This document shows positions 1-8,940 of a stretch of 60,518 bases of DNA, piece after piece. Position numbers and translations under genes: made by a program. Numbering within the stretch: position 1 is the stretch's first letter; the number at the start of each line of letters is the position of its first letter. Below the pieces are notes generated by a model, which was not told the DNA's origin, made no database searches, and saw only the letters and a list, made by a program, of their open reading frames with translations. The stretch is from a virus, in IMG/VR virus record IMGVR_UViG_3300042539_002213, positions 1-60,518 of that record, one strand, 5' to 3'.

Positions 1-393
1 GGCTTTACGCTTAATGTGAGCTAGGATCTTTTCAATGTTTACAAAGGTAGTAATCGGATTAGCATAACCTTTACGTCTTGCGACGTAACAGTAAGCACAA
101 GCCCCTGTGCAGCCATTGGCTAAGCTGGGGGCAATAAAGTCAGTCGATCTACCGTTTGGACGAGAAGCAATTGCGGCTTTGACCCCTAGCACCAAGTCGT
201 GAGCTTTTACTTGTGTCCAGTTTTTAAGCATTTCTGGATTTTTATTAAGCTCTTCGGTTTTCCAGTGGTCTTCAACTTCTGTTACTACAGCCGTTGGATA
301 CTTGGATAATATTTCCTGGGTTCTAGAGTAGTCTTTTGCTTCTTTTTGCAGGTAGATTTTGCGTACAGAAAATAGTTCACTAGTTATAAACAT
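1..393 (-). CDS. Radical SAM protein, spore photoproduct lyase family (3' end cut by window)
   Basis: Minus-strand frame open from the ATG at 393 to the window edge (131 codons), so the C-terminus is missing. The translation carries NGCTGACAYCYVARRKGYAN; its Cx3Cx2C triad is the radical-SAM [4Fe-4S] ligand set in the sequence setting typical of SplB-like proteins. Known family members repair UV-induced thymine dimers in spore DNA, while many homologs have unknown roles. The start overlaps the stop of the upstream gene by 14 nt, so the two are probably co-translated. A DNA-repair role in the phage is inference; the family call is fairly firm, the substrate is not. Confidence 0.75.
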   Translation of the reverse strand, partial: MFITSELFSVRKIYLQKEAKDYSRTQEILSKYPTAVVTEVEDHWKTEELNKNPEMLKNWTQVKAHDLVLGVKAAIASRPNGRSTDFIAPSLANGCTGACAYCYVARRKGYANPITTFVNIEKILAHIKRKA

Positions 394-799
394 CTGGTCC
401 ATCAAAAGAGTAATTACCTTCAAAAGAAAGCTCCAAGTCGGAATCTTTAAAAAGTTCCTGCAGTTTTGCTTCTTTTTCTTCTGGAATTAGTTCAAAGCTA
501 TCGTTAATACGTATAGCATCCCCTACTAAAGAAGTAGCCGCTACGAAACCCTTTGTGCACGTAGTTAAATCTTTAAATCCCGGCTTACCGCACTCATCGG
601 ATGTAATAACGTTCTGCGGTACGGCTATATTAAAAATAGCTTTATCTGCAAGACCTAAAGCCTTGCAGCAAAATCCAAGGCAGCACATAAAACCTTCTGT
701 GTTTAAAAGCACTGTCGCGCCCACTCCGGTAGCTACAGTAGAATGGCCGCCTGTTCTCCACTTACTTCGGTCAATTACAACCTTAATTTTTTCAAACAT
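380..799 (-). CDS. Cys-rich phage protein with MCCLGF motif, paralog A
   Basis: 139-residue protein. The ATG at 799 is preferred over an upstream start because a purine-rich AAGAAAGAAG site precedes it and it sits at the stop of the previous gene. It begins MFEKIKVVIDRSKWRTGG and contains EGFMCCLGFCC, a signature I recognise from small uncharacterised proteins scattered through tailed phages. It is closely related to the next gene upstream: near-identical first 17 residues and the same MCCLGFCC core, with a diverged C-terminal half. The paired Cys residues could bind metal, but nothing shows this. Function unknown. Confidence 0.75.
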   Translation of the reverse strand: MFEKIKVVIDRSKWRTGGHSTVATGVGATVLLNTEGFMCCLGFCCKALGLADKAIFNIAVPQNVITSDECGKPGFKDLTTCTKGFVAATSLVGDAIRINDSFELIPEEKEAKLQELFKDSDLELSFEGNYSFDGPDVYN

Positions 800-1190
800 T
801 TTCTTCTTTCTTTGGATAATCGCCAGTAAATTCAATCTCAAATTCAGAATCCTTAAAAAGCTCTAAAAGCTTTTGTTCTTTTTGATCGGGTGTGGTATCT
901 AGGTAGTCATTGATACACGTTGCACGTGAAGATAAAGAATCACCTGTTTCCCGAACAATCAAAGCCTTTAGACCAGGTAGTGCTTCCCTTAAGTCTACCT
1001 GTAAAAAGTGTGGTAAAGCTGTATCATATAAATCAGCAACAGAAACACCTGCTGCTTGACAACAAAATCCCAGGCAACACATAAACCCTTCTTGATTTAA
1101 AAGACGAGTATTACCTTCGCCCGTTGAATTAGAACCCTTCCCACCTGTTCTCCACTTACTTCGGTCAATTACAACCTTGATTTTTTCCAT
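792..1190 (-). CDS. Cys-rich phage protein with MCCLGF motif, paralog B
   Basis: 132 residues, ATG preceded by a strong GGAGGAAAAT ribosome binding site. It starts MEKIKVVIDRSKWRTGG, followed by LLNQEGFMCCLGFCC. It is the tandem paralog of the gene just downstream, and its stop overlaps that gene's start. The N-terminal halves match almost residue for residue, whereas the C-terminal parts (after about residue 50) have drifted. This suggests a duplication followed by divergence of one face of the protein. Function unknown; the family occurs in many phages with no assigned role. Confidence 0.75.
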   Translation of the reverse strand: MEKIKVVIDRSKWRTGGKGSNSTGEGNTRLLNQEGFMCCLGFCCQAAGVSVADLYDTALPHFLQVDLREALPGLKALIVRETGDSLSSRATCINDYLDTTPDQKEQKLLELFKDSEFEIEFTGDYPKKEENV

Positions 1191-1226
1191 ATTTTCCTCC
1201 AGTTAGATTAAGAAACTAAAGCACGA

Positions 1227-2288
1227 CTAAGAAAACTCTTGCTGTAGAAAACGCCCAAAATCAGCTGCTTTCTTTTTACGCACCTCGTAGGAATTTTTTT
1301 GCAAACCACGAAGGCTTAACTCAGACAGTTCCACTGCATTTTTTAAAGTATCGAAAATACTTAAGAATGAAACCTGTCCTATTGGATGCGAAGTAGACGA
1401 TACCGTTGTGGGTATAATTAGCCCCGAAATACCGTTAGATAGATACGACCTAGCAGGAGGTAAATCGTGGCAAATAAGCGGTGTTCCGCTTGCGCCTAAA
1501 TGCGAAATTAAAGAACCGTACCTGAAAGATGCCGAAGCTATGTAAATAAAATCACTTAGGTAGGAAATTGTTGAATATCGGCTGTAAGGAATGACTCCGA
1601 AATTAACTACTCGTGGTAAATGTTTGCTTGCTAGTCGTTTAATCTGGCTACGATATTGCCGAGGTAATGTTTTTTCACTTACAAACGATATCTTTAAACT
1701 GTCAACGGAACTAAGCAACTTATCTAAAGTAACAAGTAGATTAACTCCGATGTTTTCTACAAAATCGCTGCCTAGTATAACGGTTAAATGACAACTATCT
1801 TGTGAAAACCTTCCGCATTTCTCGTACATAACCTTATCACAAGAGGTAAGATCTGCCCACCTTTGATTTGTTTGCGAGGCATAAACGTTTGAGCTGAGCC
1901 AAAGCGCTATATCTCGATTAAGGCATATTGTCTTGTCGACATGTCCGAAGAAACCAGGGTTTAAACTGTTTACACCGCTAAACCCAGGGAAATACACATG
2001 CTGTGGTCTTTCTTTATCACTCATGTGAGCAAAGTAATTTATAACATTTGCCCCTAGTGTATGCGGGTAAAACCAACACACATAATTAATGCCAATCATC
2101 CAAGACAAGTTATTCTCAGTGTGGCGTATTACTCTTGAGTCCCAGAACTCATCTACGTTTTTGGCTACAGGTCCGTCAGAAACCATTTTAACCTTGTAGC
2201 CTAAACTCAAAAACCAATTAGCGACTTGTATTGCAGCTAATGTCCGGTCATTGTGTTTGTAGTCAACATAAACACCTACTTCAAGCAT
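1227..2288 (-). CDS. GT-B glycosyltransferase (GT4-like)
   Basis: 353 residues. The N-terminal half has a Rossmann-like start (MLEVGVYVDYKHNDRTLAAI) followed by a helix and SLGYKVKMVSDG. The C-terminal half has YSRYSTISYLSDFIYIASASFRYGSLISHLGASGTPLICHD, read here as the donor-binding half of a GT-B fold, with the usual position of the E-x7-E motif replaced by a degenerate version. It probably transfers a sugar to phage DNA, virion protein or a host glycan. It is the last of three consecutive glycosyltransferase genes that follow the portal gene and overlaps its neighbour by 8 nt. Donor and acceptor cannot be read from sequence. Confidence 0.6.
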   Translation of the reverse strand: MLEVGVYVDYKHNDRTLAAIQVANWFLSLGYKVKMVSDGPVAKNVDEFWDSRVIRHTENNLSWMIGINYVCWFYPHTLGANVINYFAHMSDKERPQHVYFPGFSGVNSLNPGFFGHVDKTICLNRDIALWLSSNVYASQTNQRWADLTSCDKVMYEKCGRFSQDSCHLTVILGSDFVENIGVNLLVTLDKLLSSVDSLKISFVSEKTLPRQYRSQIKRLASKHLPRVVNFGVIPYSRYSTISYLSDFIYIASASFRYGSLISHLGASGTPLICHDLPPARSYLSNGISGLIIPTTVSSTSHPIGQVSFLSIFDTLKNAVELSELSLRGLQKNSYEVRKKKAADFGRFLQQEFS

Positions 2289-2988
2289 GGTTTTTGTGCT
2301 TTACATATCTGAAAAATGGAGATTCGGTACCGGATCCAGGAAGGATACCGTACCTGAAATTTGATTTCCACGCCACGTAGTTAAAACTTAATTGATCCCT
2401 AAAACTGTATTTTTGTATTTCTGTCCACCACTCAGAATTAAACAAAGCTGTAGGCTGATTTACTTTTCTAAGTACACAGCCTGTTTCAACCATACCGTTT
2501 AGCTCGGGATAACCTTCTTGACGGTAAGAAGCTACCTGCGTGTGCATTAAATGTGGGTTATCCTTGTTGTACCTAATGCAAGCATCTAGCTCTTGATATA
2601 CACAGCGGCGAATAGGGTGCTTAAACGTAAACAGCGAAGCAGAAGTGTTTGAGCCTATTGAAGCTTCAACTAACTGCGAACTTACACTTATTTTCTTAAC
2701 GCAATGTGTGCCGTCTATCCAAACAGCTACTTCGTGATCACCGGGTATAAGGTGACTGTTTACCTTATGCCAACGAGCTGTCCTGCGGTTACAAGATGGA
2801 TGTTTCCAGAGCAGGGGTTTAACCCTCCACTGCACACCGCTTTTGGTGCCGACACAAAATTCTTTGTTTGTGTTAGTAAATAAAACAAACCTGACATTAT
2901 CCTCTGGAAAGCACTCAGAGGCATATAGACTTCTAGCCAAATCGTCGTAGTCGCCTGATACACAACTATAAACTAGAATTTTTCTCAT
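2281..2988 (-). CDS. DUF616/TOD1-like glycosyltransferase
   Basis: 235 residues from the ATG at 2988. A longer frame begins with TTG at 3033 but lies deep in the upstream gene, so I prefer the ATG. Visible blocks: MRKILVYSCVSGDYDDL at the start, NRRTARWHKVNSHL, then VAVWIDGTHCV (DxD-like acidic turn), FKHPIRRCVYQELDACI, and MVETGCVLRKVN with WWTEIQKYSFRDQLSFNYVAW near the end. This order matches DUF616 (MUCI70/TOD1) GT-A-like transferases known from plants and bacterial capsule clusters. It is sandwiched between a GT2 and a GT-B gene, supporting a glycan-modification cassette. The acceptor is unknown. Confidence 0.65.
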   Translation of the reverse strand: MRKILVYSCVSGDYDDLARSLYASECFPEDNVRFVLFTNTNKEFCVGTKSGVQWRVKPLLWKHPSCNRRTARWHKVNSHLIPGDHEVAVWIDGTHCVKKISVSSQLVEASIGSNTSASLFTFKHPIRRCVYQELDACIRYNKDNPHLMHTQVASYRQEGYPELNGMVETGCVLRKVNQPTALFNSEWWTEIQKYSFRDQLSFNYVAWKSNFRYGILPGSGTESPFFRYVKHKNHA

Positions 2989-3772
2989 TTTGTCTAAACC
3001 ATTGTCCTCTCTTATATTTGTCACCGCGTGCAACTGAGCGGTAATGAAATATGAAACTGCTTAAAGCAATTCCTGATTTCAAACCGATCTTGTGCCAGCG
3101 AGCCTGAAGCTCATCTTCGTTAAGCGTAGTGTAAGGAGTTGGATTCTTTTTGCCAGATGAAGTAAAAAAGTTTGCAGGCTTGTAGAAATGCTTATCGTCG
3201 TATTTTCCTTTAATCCAGGATTGCATAGCTGCAAATTGAAAAAAACCATTTACGTAACTTAAATGATACAAGCCTTTGTTTTTCTCAAGTATTTTAAGCG
3301 AATAATTGTTTAAAAGCTCTAAATCATCAGACAACTGATAATCTTTTATGTGCGCCGATATTTCCTGTGCGCCTTTGGCTGTGATTCCAGGTGCGTTAGA
3401 TAGTGGACCAACCATAGCTGTTCCACTTTGATTTAACTGTATGAGGCCTTCATACCACCGGACAGGAAAAAGAATATCGTTGTTACCTGCTATACCGAAA
3501 TCAAGCTGTAAATCCGCGCATATTTCCAGCCCACGGTTCCAGCTACGGGTTAGACCTAATTGCTTTGAGAAGTGCTCTACAACAATTTGTTTAGCTGTTG
3601 GAGCTAAGACTTTTAATTTCTGGATGTAGTTTTTATCAAAACCTATAGAACCATCATCGACAACAACTGCAACACCTTGAGGTGTAGTATCAAAAAAAGT
3701 TCTTACGGCTTTAACTGTATAGGAGTGTAGCTCCAGGGCCTTATACGTTGGGCATACAAATCCAATACGCAT
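2966..3772 (-). CDS. GT2-family glycosyltransferase
   Basis: 268 residues with a GT-A layout: MRIGFVCPTYKALE start, VAVVVDDGS nucleotide-binding strand around residues 33-41, LGLTRSWNRGLE, then GIAGNNDILFP at the metal-site position (NND in place of the usual DxD). Family GT2 enzymes transfer sugars from nucleotide-sugar donors by inversion. The start ATG overlaps the stop of the portal gene by one base, so it is read from the same transcript as the portal. A virion or receptor-glycan target is possible; the substrate is not shown. Confidence 0.75.
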   Translation of the reverse strand: MRIGFVCPTYKALELHSYTVKAVRTFFDTTPQGVAVVVDDGSIGFDKNYIQKLKVLAPTAKQIVVEHFSKQLGLTRSWNRGLEICADLQLDFGIAGNNDILFPVRWYEGLIQLNQSGTAMVGPLSNAPGITAKGAQEISAHIKDYQLSDDLELLNNYSLKILEKNKGLYHLSYVNGFFQFAAMQSWIKGKYDDKHFYKPANFFTSSGKKNPTPYTTLNEDELQARWHKIGLKSGIALSSFIFHYRSVARGDKYKRGQWFRQNEKNSSL

Positions 3773-5688
3773 TACATCTGCCCTGAAGCCATTTGTTGCT
3801 GAAGCATTGCTCCACCCTGAGAACGTAGCTGATTGCGCGTTTCATCCATCTTGGTTCGCACACGACCGTGAAGAATAGGATTAAACTGCTTAAGTTTACG
3901 TAGCTCTGAATCTTTAACGCTCTCAGGTAGACCAAGTAGTTCCTGTGCCAACTGCGAGGCTGCAGCTTCCAGGTCATTTGGAGTGACCGGAACATTTGGC
4001 CCCATGCTTTGAATATAACTGGAAACAGGCGTCTGTCCTGCACCCATAGCCGATTGGGCATCTGGGCCAGTCGGGTTACCACCACCAGCACCACCGGCAG
4101 GAGCAGCACCAGGCTGACCGCCTTGTTGCTGCTGCATAGCCGGGTTCATACCCTTAGCAATCTCAGCGGCAAATCCAGCTTGCTCGGCTTCTTCTTGCAT
4201 ACGAGCTTGCATTTCCTGCTGCTTTCTTGCTTCGTCAGCAATTCGGCGTTGCTCGGTTTCCCAATCGTAACCGATAGCTGCAAGACCCGAAGTACCAGAC
4301 AGCTGCTGACCCATCATGAGCTGCAGAGCAGCCATTTGTTTCTGCATATCGTCTGCGATAGTAACAGGCTTAAGCTTGCAATCAATTTGCTGCCAAGACA
4401 AAATCTTGCTGATAGCATCTACAGTCCACTGTGCAAATTTATTGGCATCATCCACTAAACCACGGTGCATACTTTCAAATAAGCGTATTCCCACAGGCCC
4501 AGTTTGCATAGTCAAAGAGCCCTGGTAGAACTCTACAGGGACTCCTGATTCATTAAGAAGAGTATCATAGGCCTGCGTAATCATTTCGGTAGGAGCTAAC
4601 TGACTTGCTTCTCCACCTAAAATTTGATACTTAACCGGAAAAGGCAAAGTATTCCAGCCTGCTGGATCCCGCCTACGTCGATTAATCATGTTTCTAATTT
4701 GCGATCTGAAATCTCCCATGTTGTACGAAGCCATTGGGTCATTCATTGCAAAACCACCGGCACCGCCACCCCCGGCTTTAACTTCAGGTGTAATAAGCCT
4801 AAAAGGTATTACATAGTCTAAGGCAATTGCTTCGTTGTAACGTCGCAATACCTGCAAGTACCAAAGCTGCCTGTAGTTAACAAGACTCCTAGGCAAACCC
4901 CAGCCCATAGCTCGGATACCTGCAAGAGTAGGTTCCCGCATGTGATAAATAGTATCCGGGTAGAACCTAAATAGCTTGTCCTGCTTAATAGCCTGCAAAA
5001 CCTGCTTACTAACGCGCTCAAGATGGAAAAGATTACCTTCCTTAACCATCCTCTTATAATACTCTGGAATACGCCAAAGGTAGCTTACTTCGTCGGTGTA
5101 AGGATCGTGCAGTATTTCAATTTCATGCGGGTTCCATCGCTTTAAAATAAGCCGGTCGGACTCTTCTTTAGGCTTATCAACTACATGCCAAGGGCCTCTC
5201 CAACCTGTCTTTGGACAAGTAGCAACAAAATTAAACTGCGCGTCAAACTGGAAATTAAAATTGTTGTACACCACTTTTAGTGGATACATGTCGCCAGTTT
5301 TTGGACATTGTAGATAACGTCTAAAAGGAACAATTACGCTACCAAAGAAGTTACCGTAGCAAAGTCTATCCTTAAGCGCGATAGACATGAAATTTAAAAG
5401 ACCTAACTTGTCGTTTAGGTATTCTTTGTATTTCTTTTTTTCATCGTCGCCTACTTCCTCGCCGCCTATTTCTAGTTCGGTAAGGAAGTGAGAAACAATT
5501 CTTTCCATGGCAGTGCGGTAAGTACCTACAATCTGCCAGATGTATTCTGACCACCAAAGTGCCGACTTCATAGTAGTCGGCATCTGCGTGGTTGCTATGT
5601 CATTAAAAGGATCGGCAAAACCATGCTCACCGTGGGTTACACCGGCACCACGACTAAAAAACGGGCTGCCAGAGCTTAAGTAAGTCAT
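3772..5688 (-). CDS. Portal protein
   Basis: 638 residues, ATG with GAGGATCGCACG upstream. The portal dodecamer forms the DNA entry channel of the capsid and docks the terminase. Sequence support: the long alpha/beta body, the segment GVPVEFYQGSLTMQTGPVG followed by IRLFESMHRGLVDDANKF (stem/wing-like helices), and a low-complexity C-terminal tail rich in Gln, Gly, Ala and Pro (about residues 500-560), common in portals of large phages. Its partner, the large terminase, lies about 40 kb away on the opposite strand, an unusual separation. The call is from overall pattern rather than a diagnostic motif, hence moderate confidence. Confidence 0.6.
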   Translation of the reverse strand: MTYLSSGSPFFSRGAGVTHGEHGFADPFNDIATTQMPTTMKSALWWSEYIWQIVGTYRTAMERIVSHFLTELEIGGEEVGDDEKKKYKEYLNDKLGLLNFMSIALKDRLCYGNFFGSVIVPFRRYLQCPKTGDMYPLKVVYNNFNFQFDAQFNFVATCPKTGWRGPWHVVDKPKEESDRLILKRWNPHEIEILHDPYTDEVSYLWRIPEYYKRMVKEGNLFHLERVSKQVLQAIKQDKLFRFYPDTIYHMREPTLAGIRAMGWGLPRSLVNYRQLWYLQVLRRYNEAIALDYVIPFRLITPEVKAGGGGAGGFAMNDPMASYNMGDFRSQIRNMINRRRRDPAGWNTLPFPVKYQILGGEASQLAPTEMITQAYDTLLNESGVPVEFYQGSLTMQTGPVGIRLFESMHRGLVDDANKFAQWTVDAISKILSWQQIDCKLKPVTIADDMQKQMAALQLMMGQQLSGTSGLAAIGYDWETEQRRIADEARKQQEMQARMQEEAEQAGFAAEIAKGMNPAMQQQQGGQPGAAPAGGAGGGNPTGPDAQSAMGAGQTPVSSYIQSMGPNVPVTPNDLEAAASQLAQELLGLPESVKDSELRKLKQFNPILHGRVRTKMDETRNQLRSQGGAMLQQQMASGQM

Positions 5689-5707
5689 CGTGCGATCCTC
5701 TTTATAA

Positions 5708-5890
5708 CTACTTCTTAGATGCGTTCTTTACCGCATCGGAAGCCTGCTTCATTAATCCATCTTCGGCTTTATCATAAGCAGCAGTGTTGTCAAAAGGTAG
5801 GTCAAGCTGCTTAGCTACCTTTTCATTTTTTCTACAGCAGTCCGGTCTTTGACACGGTGTATGACCGCCGATAGCTCCATTTTTTTCCAT
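5708..5890 (-). CDS. Small unknown protein beside the portal
   Basis: 60 residues, ATG preceded by AGAGG. The N-terminus has HTPCQRPDCCRKN with three Cys and one His, possibly a small metal site; the rest is charged and helical (ending SDAVKNASKK). It sits 19 bp upstream of the portal gene in the same direction, so may be a small structural or assembly factor. I do not recognise it. Confidence 0.55.
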   Translation of the reverse strand: MEKNGAIGGHTPCQRPDCCRKNEKVAKQLDLPFDNTAAYDKAEDGLMKQASDAVKNASKK

Positions 5891-5894
5891 GGCT

Positions 5895-6650
5895 TTAACC
5901 TCTAAGTAAGACTATAAAATCAAGGCAACCTAATGACCATTGCAGACCCACTGACGCAACAGAAAAGCTTTGTTTCGATTCGGCTACAGTCAAATTAAGC
6001 ACCTGCTCGGGAGCCAACGCTGGAGGTAAATACTGCTGCCCGTATTCAAATCGCGCATCGTAGACAAGCACAATACAGTCTTTTTCTTCGATTACAGCGT
6101 GATACCTAGCGGCCATAGTACCTAGCTGGCCAAATTCAAAATATACCGTAAAACCAGGTTTCTCTGGAACACCACTAAGAAGAAATGGTATTTTTAGCGA
6201 CTTTAGAGCGTTAAATGCGGCTTTAAGGCTGTCTGGAGCCGTGTTTGATTTTTCAACGGTCGCTTGAACTGCAAAATCAGGCCCACTAGCTGTATCGGAC
6301 ATATAGAACTTAGGTGGCCCGTCACCCCAAACCATATTAGACTCATACTGCATAGGTGGCGCTACACCTTGTACTACAGAAGTAACAACTGCAGCCTCCT
6401 TTACGGGCGAAGGTTGAAGTGCCTTAAAAACCTCGGCAGGTGGTTTTCCGCTGTTTTTAGCAAGTGTTTTAGTGTTTACATTTGATAAATCCAGTACAAA
6501 TGCATCGGGAGTATCGGGGTCAACGACCACATTAGAGTAAGGTTTATTATGGTCAAAAGCGGTAGACCTGCCGTCAAACTCCTGTCTATTAGAAGCAGGT
6601 ATTTCCGTAGCGTTAGGCAAATGAATGCTGGGTTTGTATTCGGTGCTCAT
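5895..6650 (-). CDS. Unknown protein upstream of the portal
   Basis: 251 residues. The first 110 residues are polar and probably disordered (Pro, Asn, Asp rich). The C-terminal half (from about residue 130) looks folded, with alternating strands such as KPGFTVYFEFGQLGTMAARYHAV and KDCIVLVYDARFEYGQQYLPP. No family recognised. Its position before the portal fits a virion or packaging-associated protein, which is inference only. Confidence 0.6.
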   Translation of the reverse strand: MSTEYKPSIHLPNATEIPASNRQEFDGRSTAFDHNKPYSNVVVDPDTPDAFVLDLSNVNTKTLAKNSGKPPAEVFKALQPSPVKEAAVVTSVVQGVAPPMQYESNMVWGDGPPKFYMSDTASGPDFAVQATVEKSNTAPDSLKAAFNALKSLKIPFLLSGVPEKPGFTVYFEFGQLGTMAARYHAVIEEKDCIVLVYDARFEYGQQYLPPALAPEQVLNLTVAESKQSFSVASVGLQWSLGCLDFIVLLRG

Positions 6651-6655
6651 TTTTC

Positions 6656-7255
6656 TTAGTTGTTGTTAAAATCCTGGTCGTTGTTGTCACTTTTATCGTC
6701 AATTTTTTTGATTTCTTCTTTTTCGGTGATACCTTGGTTAAAGTACTGCGAGGTCATAACCGAGTCGTCGCCAAGCCAGCCGTGGTTAAGATTCTCAAGT
6801 GATTCGGCGTCTAAATCATCAGAGTTGACCGCAGTAGTATCACCACTTGAAGTAATTTTTACTGCTGCCTTGTTTGGAAGTAGTAAATAATACTCATCGG
6901 CTGTTTCTGGTTTTTTGATCTTAGCTACCGGTAGAGGTAATCCGTAGAAAATCCAAACTGACGTTTCTTTACCTATCCTTGATGACAACGCCTTCAACAA
7001 GTCCTTAAACTTGTTATAGGCGTAGACATTTGGATAGTCGCCCTCTGGTGATTCACATAAACACCATTTATGCGACGGCAAATCCAGCTTGTACTCCTGA
7101 TTGTCTGCGGGTAGTAGTGCTTCCTTCACTTGTAACGGTAAATGCGCTATAGACGCTAGATAGTTCAAAGTCTCTTCGTCTACGCTAGATTCCTGCTTAG
7201 CAAATGACTCTAGGACTATTTCTACGGGTGATCTATCTGGTTTTTGGTTAGGCAT
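6656..7255 (-). CDS. Unknown acidic-tailed protein
   Basis: 199 residues. The core is mixed alpha/beta (SVWIFYGLPLPVAKIKKPE region) and the last 25 residues are highly acidic and Asn-rich (EEIKKIDDKSDNNDQDFNNN). It overlaps the next gene upstream by 8 nt and lies 5 nt before the following gene, so it is part of the pre-portal cluster. No domain recognised. Confidence 0.55.
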   Translation of the reverse strand: MPNQKPDRSPVEIVLESFAKQESSVDEETLNYLASIAHLPLQVKEALLPADNQEYKLDLPSHKWCLCESPEGDYPNVYAYNKFKDLLKALSSRIGKETSVWIFYGLPLPVAKIKKPETADEYYLLLPNKAAVKITSSGDTTAVNSDDLDAESLENLNHGWLGDDSVMTSQYFNQGITEKEEIKKIDDKSDNNDQDFNNN

Positions 7256-7505
7256 TATTTATTCCACTAGTTGCTGGGACATAGGTCAAAGTCAAATAAT
7301 AAACACCAGCTGAAACCGACACACATCCTGGAACAGCTATTACGCTTTTACTCGAATCTACCCAAGAATTTACCTTATCAATTAAATCCTGTACAGTTTC
7401 CGCTTGAAAAACTTGCACAGAAACTAACTGATCGGGTAGCAAAAAATGGCGAAGGCTTGCTATAGGGAATTGTTGATCTGAAGGCAAAGAAAAACTATCT
7501 GCCAT
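7248..7505 (-). CDS. Small unknown protein
   Basis: 85 residues with short beta-strand stretches (QLVSVQVFQAE, SAGVYYLTLTYVPA) and no charged clusters, consistent with a small beta-sandwich or virion decoration-like fold, though this is only a guess. It overlaps both neighbours by 8-11 nt, so translation is probably coupled. Not recognised. Confidence 0.55.
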   Translation of the reverse strand: MADSFSLPSDQQFPIASLRHFLLPDQLVSVQVFQAETVQDLIDKVNSWVDSSKSVIAVPGCVSVSAGVYYLTLTYVPATSGINNA

Positions 7506-8187
7506 TTTTATTTCTCCTTAGTTCCTCTACGCGGTTGTAATAGTTTTCGTCCTGCTCCTGTAGCATAATCTTCTTATACTCTTGAAAAGCCGCGTCTGAG
7601 TTTTTGTGGGACATTGCAAAAAGCCGGTCTGCTGCTCTAACATGAACATTATCGGGTGGATAAGACACCATACCGGGAAGCATTGCAACATTGCTTCTGG
7701 GTGCAAAAGCACACTGTCTTTCGTTTGAAAGAACGGCAAAAGCGTTTATCTCAATTACAGGTGTCTTAGGCCCGACTATTCGCTCTAAATCCGAATTTAA
7801 CGGATCGTATATTTGCAGCTTTTGAAGTGCGTACTGATAGAGTTTATCCTGCTCTAAGTCAAACTGAACGGTTTGAAGAATCCCATCTACAATCTTTTCA
7901 AAATCCTTTTTCTCAGCTGCCCACAGAAGATGGTTCCACGATTTGTCGTCTTTAAACTGAAATCCGGTAAATATAGGTTTGTCAAACTGATACCAGAAAA
8001 TCTTGAAATTGTATTTCTCGATTAAATCAGAAAGATTCTTTTCGGTAAATCTACCCCAGAGATAAAGAGCAGCTGGTGAATACCACTCGTAACCTTGGAT
8101 ATCTGCCAGCGACCTAGCGTTGCTAAATTGAATCCGGTACTTAGGTACTCTAAACGGTTTAAACGTGTAAAAGCTGTCCTTCTCCAT
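7495..8187 (-). CDS. Unknown protein
   Basis: 230 residues, mostly alpha-helical with many aromatics (TFKPFRVPKYRIQFSN start; KIFWYQFDKPIFTGFQF). The C-terminal 45 residues are charged and helical (DAAFQEYKKIMLQEQDENYY). No motif recognised. It belongs to the run of genes between the resolvase and the portal. Confidence 0.55.
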   Translation of the reverse strand: MEKDSFYTFKPFRVPKYRIQFSNARSLADIQGYEWYSPAALYLWGRFTEKNLSDLIEKYNFKIFWYQFDKPIFTGFQFKDDKSWNHLLWAAEKKDFEKIVDGILQTVQFDLEQDKLYQYALQKLQIYDPLNSDLERIVGPKTPVIEINAFAVLSNERQCAFAPRSNVAMLPGMVSYPPDNVHVRAADRLFAMSHKNSDAAFQEYKKIMLQEQDENYYNRVEELRRNKNGR

Positions 8188-8196
8188 GAATTTACC

Positions 8197-8940
8197 TTAG
8201 ACTACCGCCTCGCGTTTATCACTTTCCTTAAGTCCATCTATAGTAGATGCTGTAATTAACAGATCCACAAGGCTGTCTACACTGCCTGAACTGTAATTAG
8301 CCACAATGTTTTGAAAAGCAGTTAAGCTGCCTTCTTGCGTAAGTTTTTCAGTGTTAGCCTGAATATAACTTTTAACCAGAGCTATGTCTTCAAAAGGATC
8401 CCGTACTATATGTCGGTGAAGCGTGCTGTTTACTCCTGAATAGGAGAAAGGAGAGTTTAGCACACCGCAAGACTTTAGCAGGTTTTGTAGCAAAAACTGA
8501 CTATCTGCGGCTGAGTATGCTTCTTTCTTGTAGCTAACAAACGTCAAACGTTGTTCAGGATCAATGTCATAATTTGATGGGAAAGCTTTAGGAAAATTGG
8601 CATTAAAGAAAGCTTTACAGCCTAGACAAACAGGCGGTTTGTTTCCACCGGGAAGCCTGCTGCTTAGATTGTACTTAACACCTTTGTTTAAGTCGGGAAC
8701 AGTTATCCTGACAGATAGAAGATCGTTTCTAAAGAAATTCTGCTCTAGCATTGACCTTACTTGCGAAACGTCATCTTCAAAGTGTTTAAGTAGCAAAACT
8801 AAATCGTAATGACATTTAACAAGGTTAGCTTTGAATTGAGCTATTTCTTCCTTTGGGCTGTCGGCATTTATCTTTAAAAAAGATTGCTCATATTCGTTTA
8901 ATTCTACGTGCGTGCTTAAAGCGCCCACAAAAACTAACAT
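8197..8940 (-). CDS. Unknown protein
   Basis: 247 residues. It has helical N- and C-terminal parts and a central segment PGGNKPPVCLGCKAFFNANFPKAFP with a CxxC pair. Its start overlaps the stop of the endonuclease VII gene by 7 nt. A baseplate, tail or packaging role is possible from position but not supported by any motif. Confidence 0.55.
   Translation of the reverse strand: MLVFVGALSTHVELNEYEQSFLKINADSPKEEIAQFKANLVKCHYDLVLLLKHFEDDVSQVRSMLEQNFFRNDLLSVRITVPDLNKGVKYNLSSRLPGGNKPPVCLGCKAFFNANFPKAFPSNYDIDPEQRLTFVSYKKEAYSAADSQFLLQNLLKSCGVLNSPFSYSGVNSTLHRHIVRDPFEDIALVKSYIQANTEKLTQEGSLTAFQNIVANYSSGSVDSLVDLLITASTIDGLKESDKREAVV

Noticed and set aside
4009-4458. 149-codon plus-strand ORF
   Set aside because: It lies opposite the portal gene, with low-complexity Leu/Thr composition and no ribosome binding site; the minus-strand portal explains the region.
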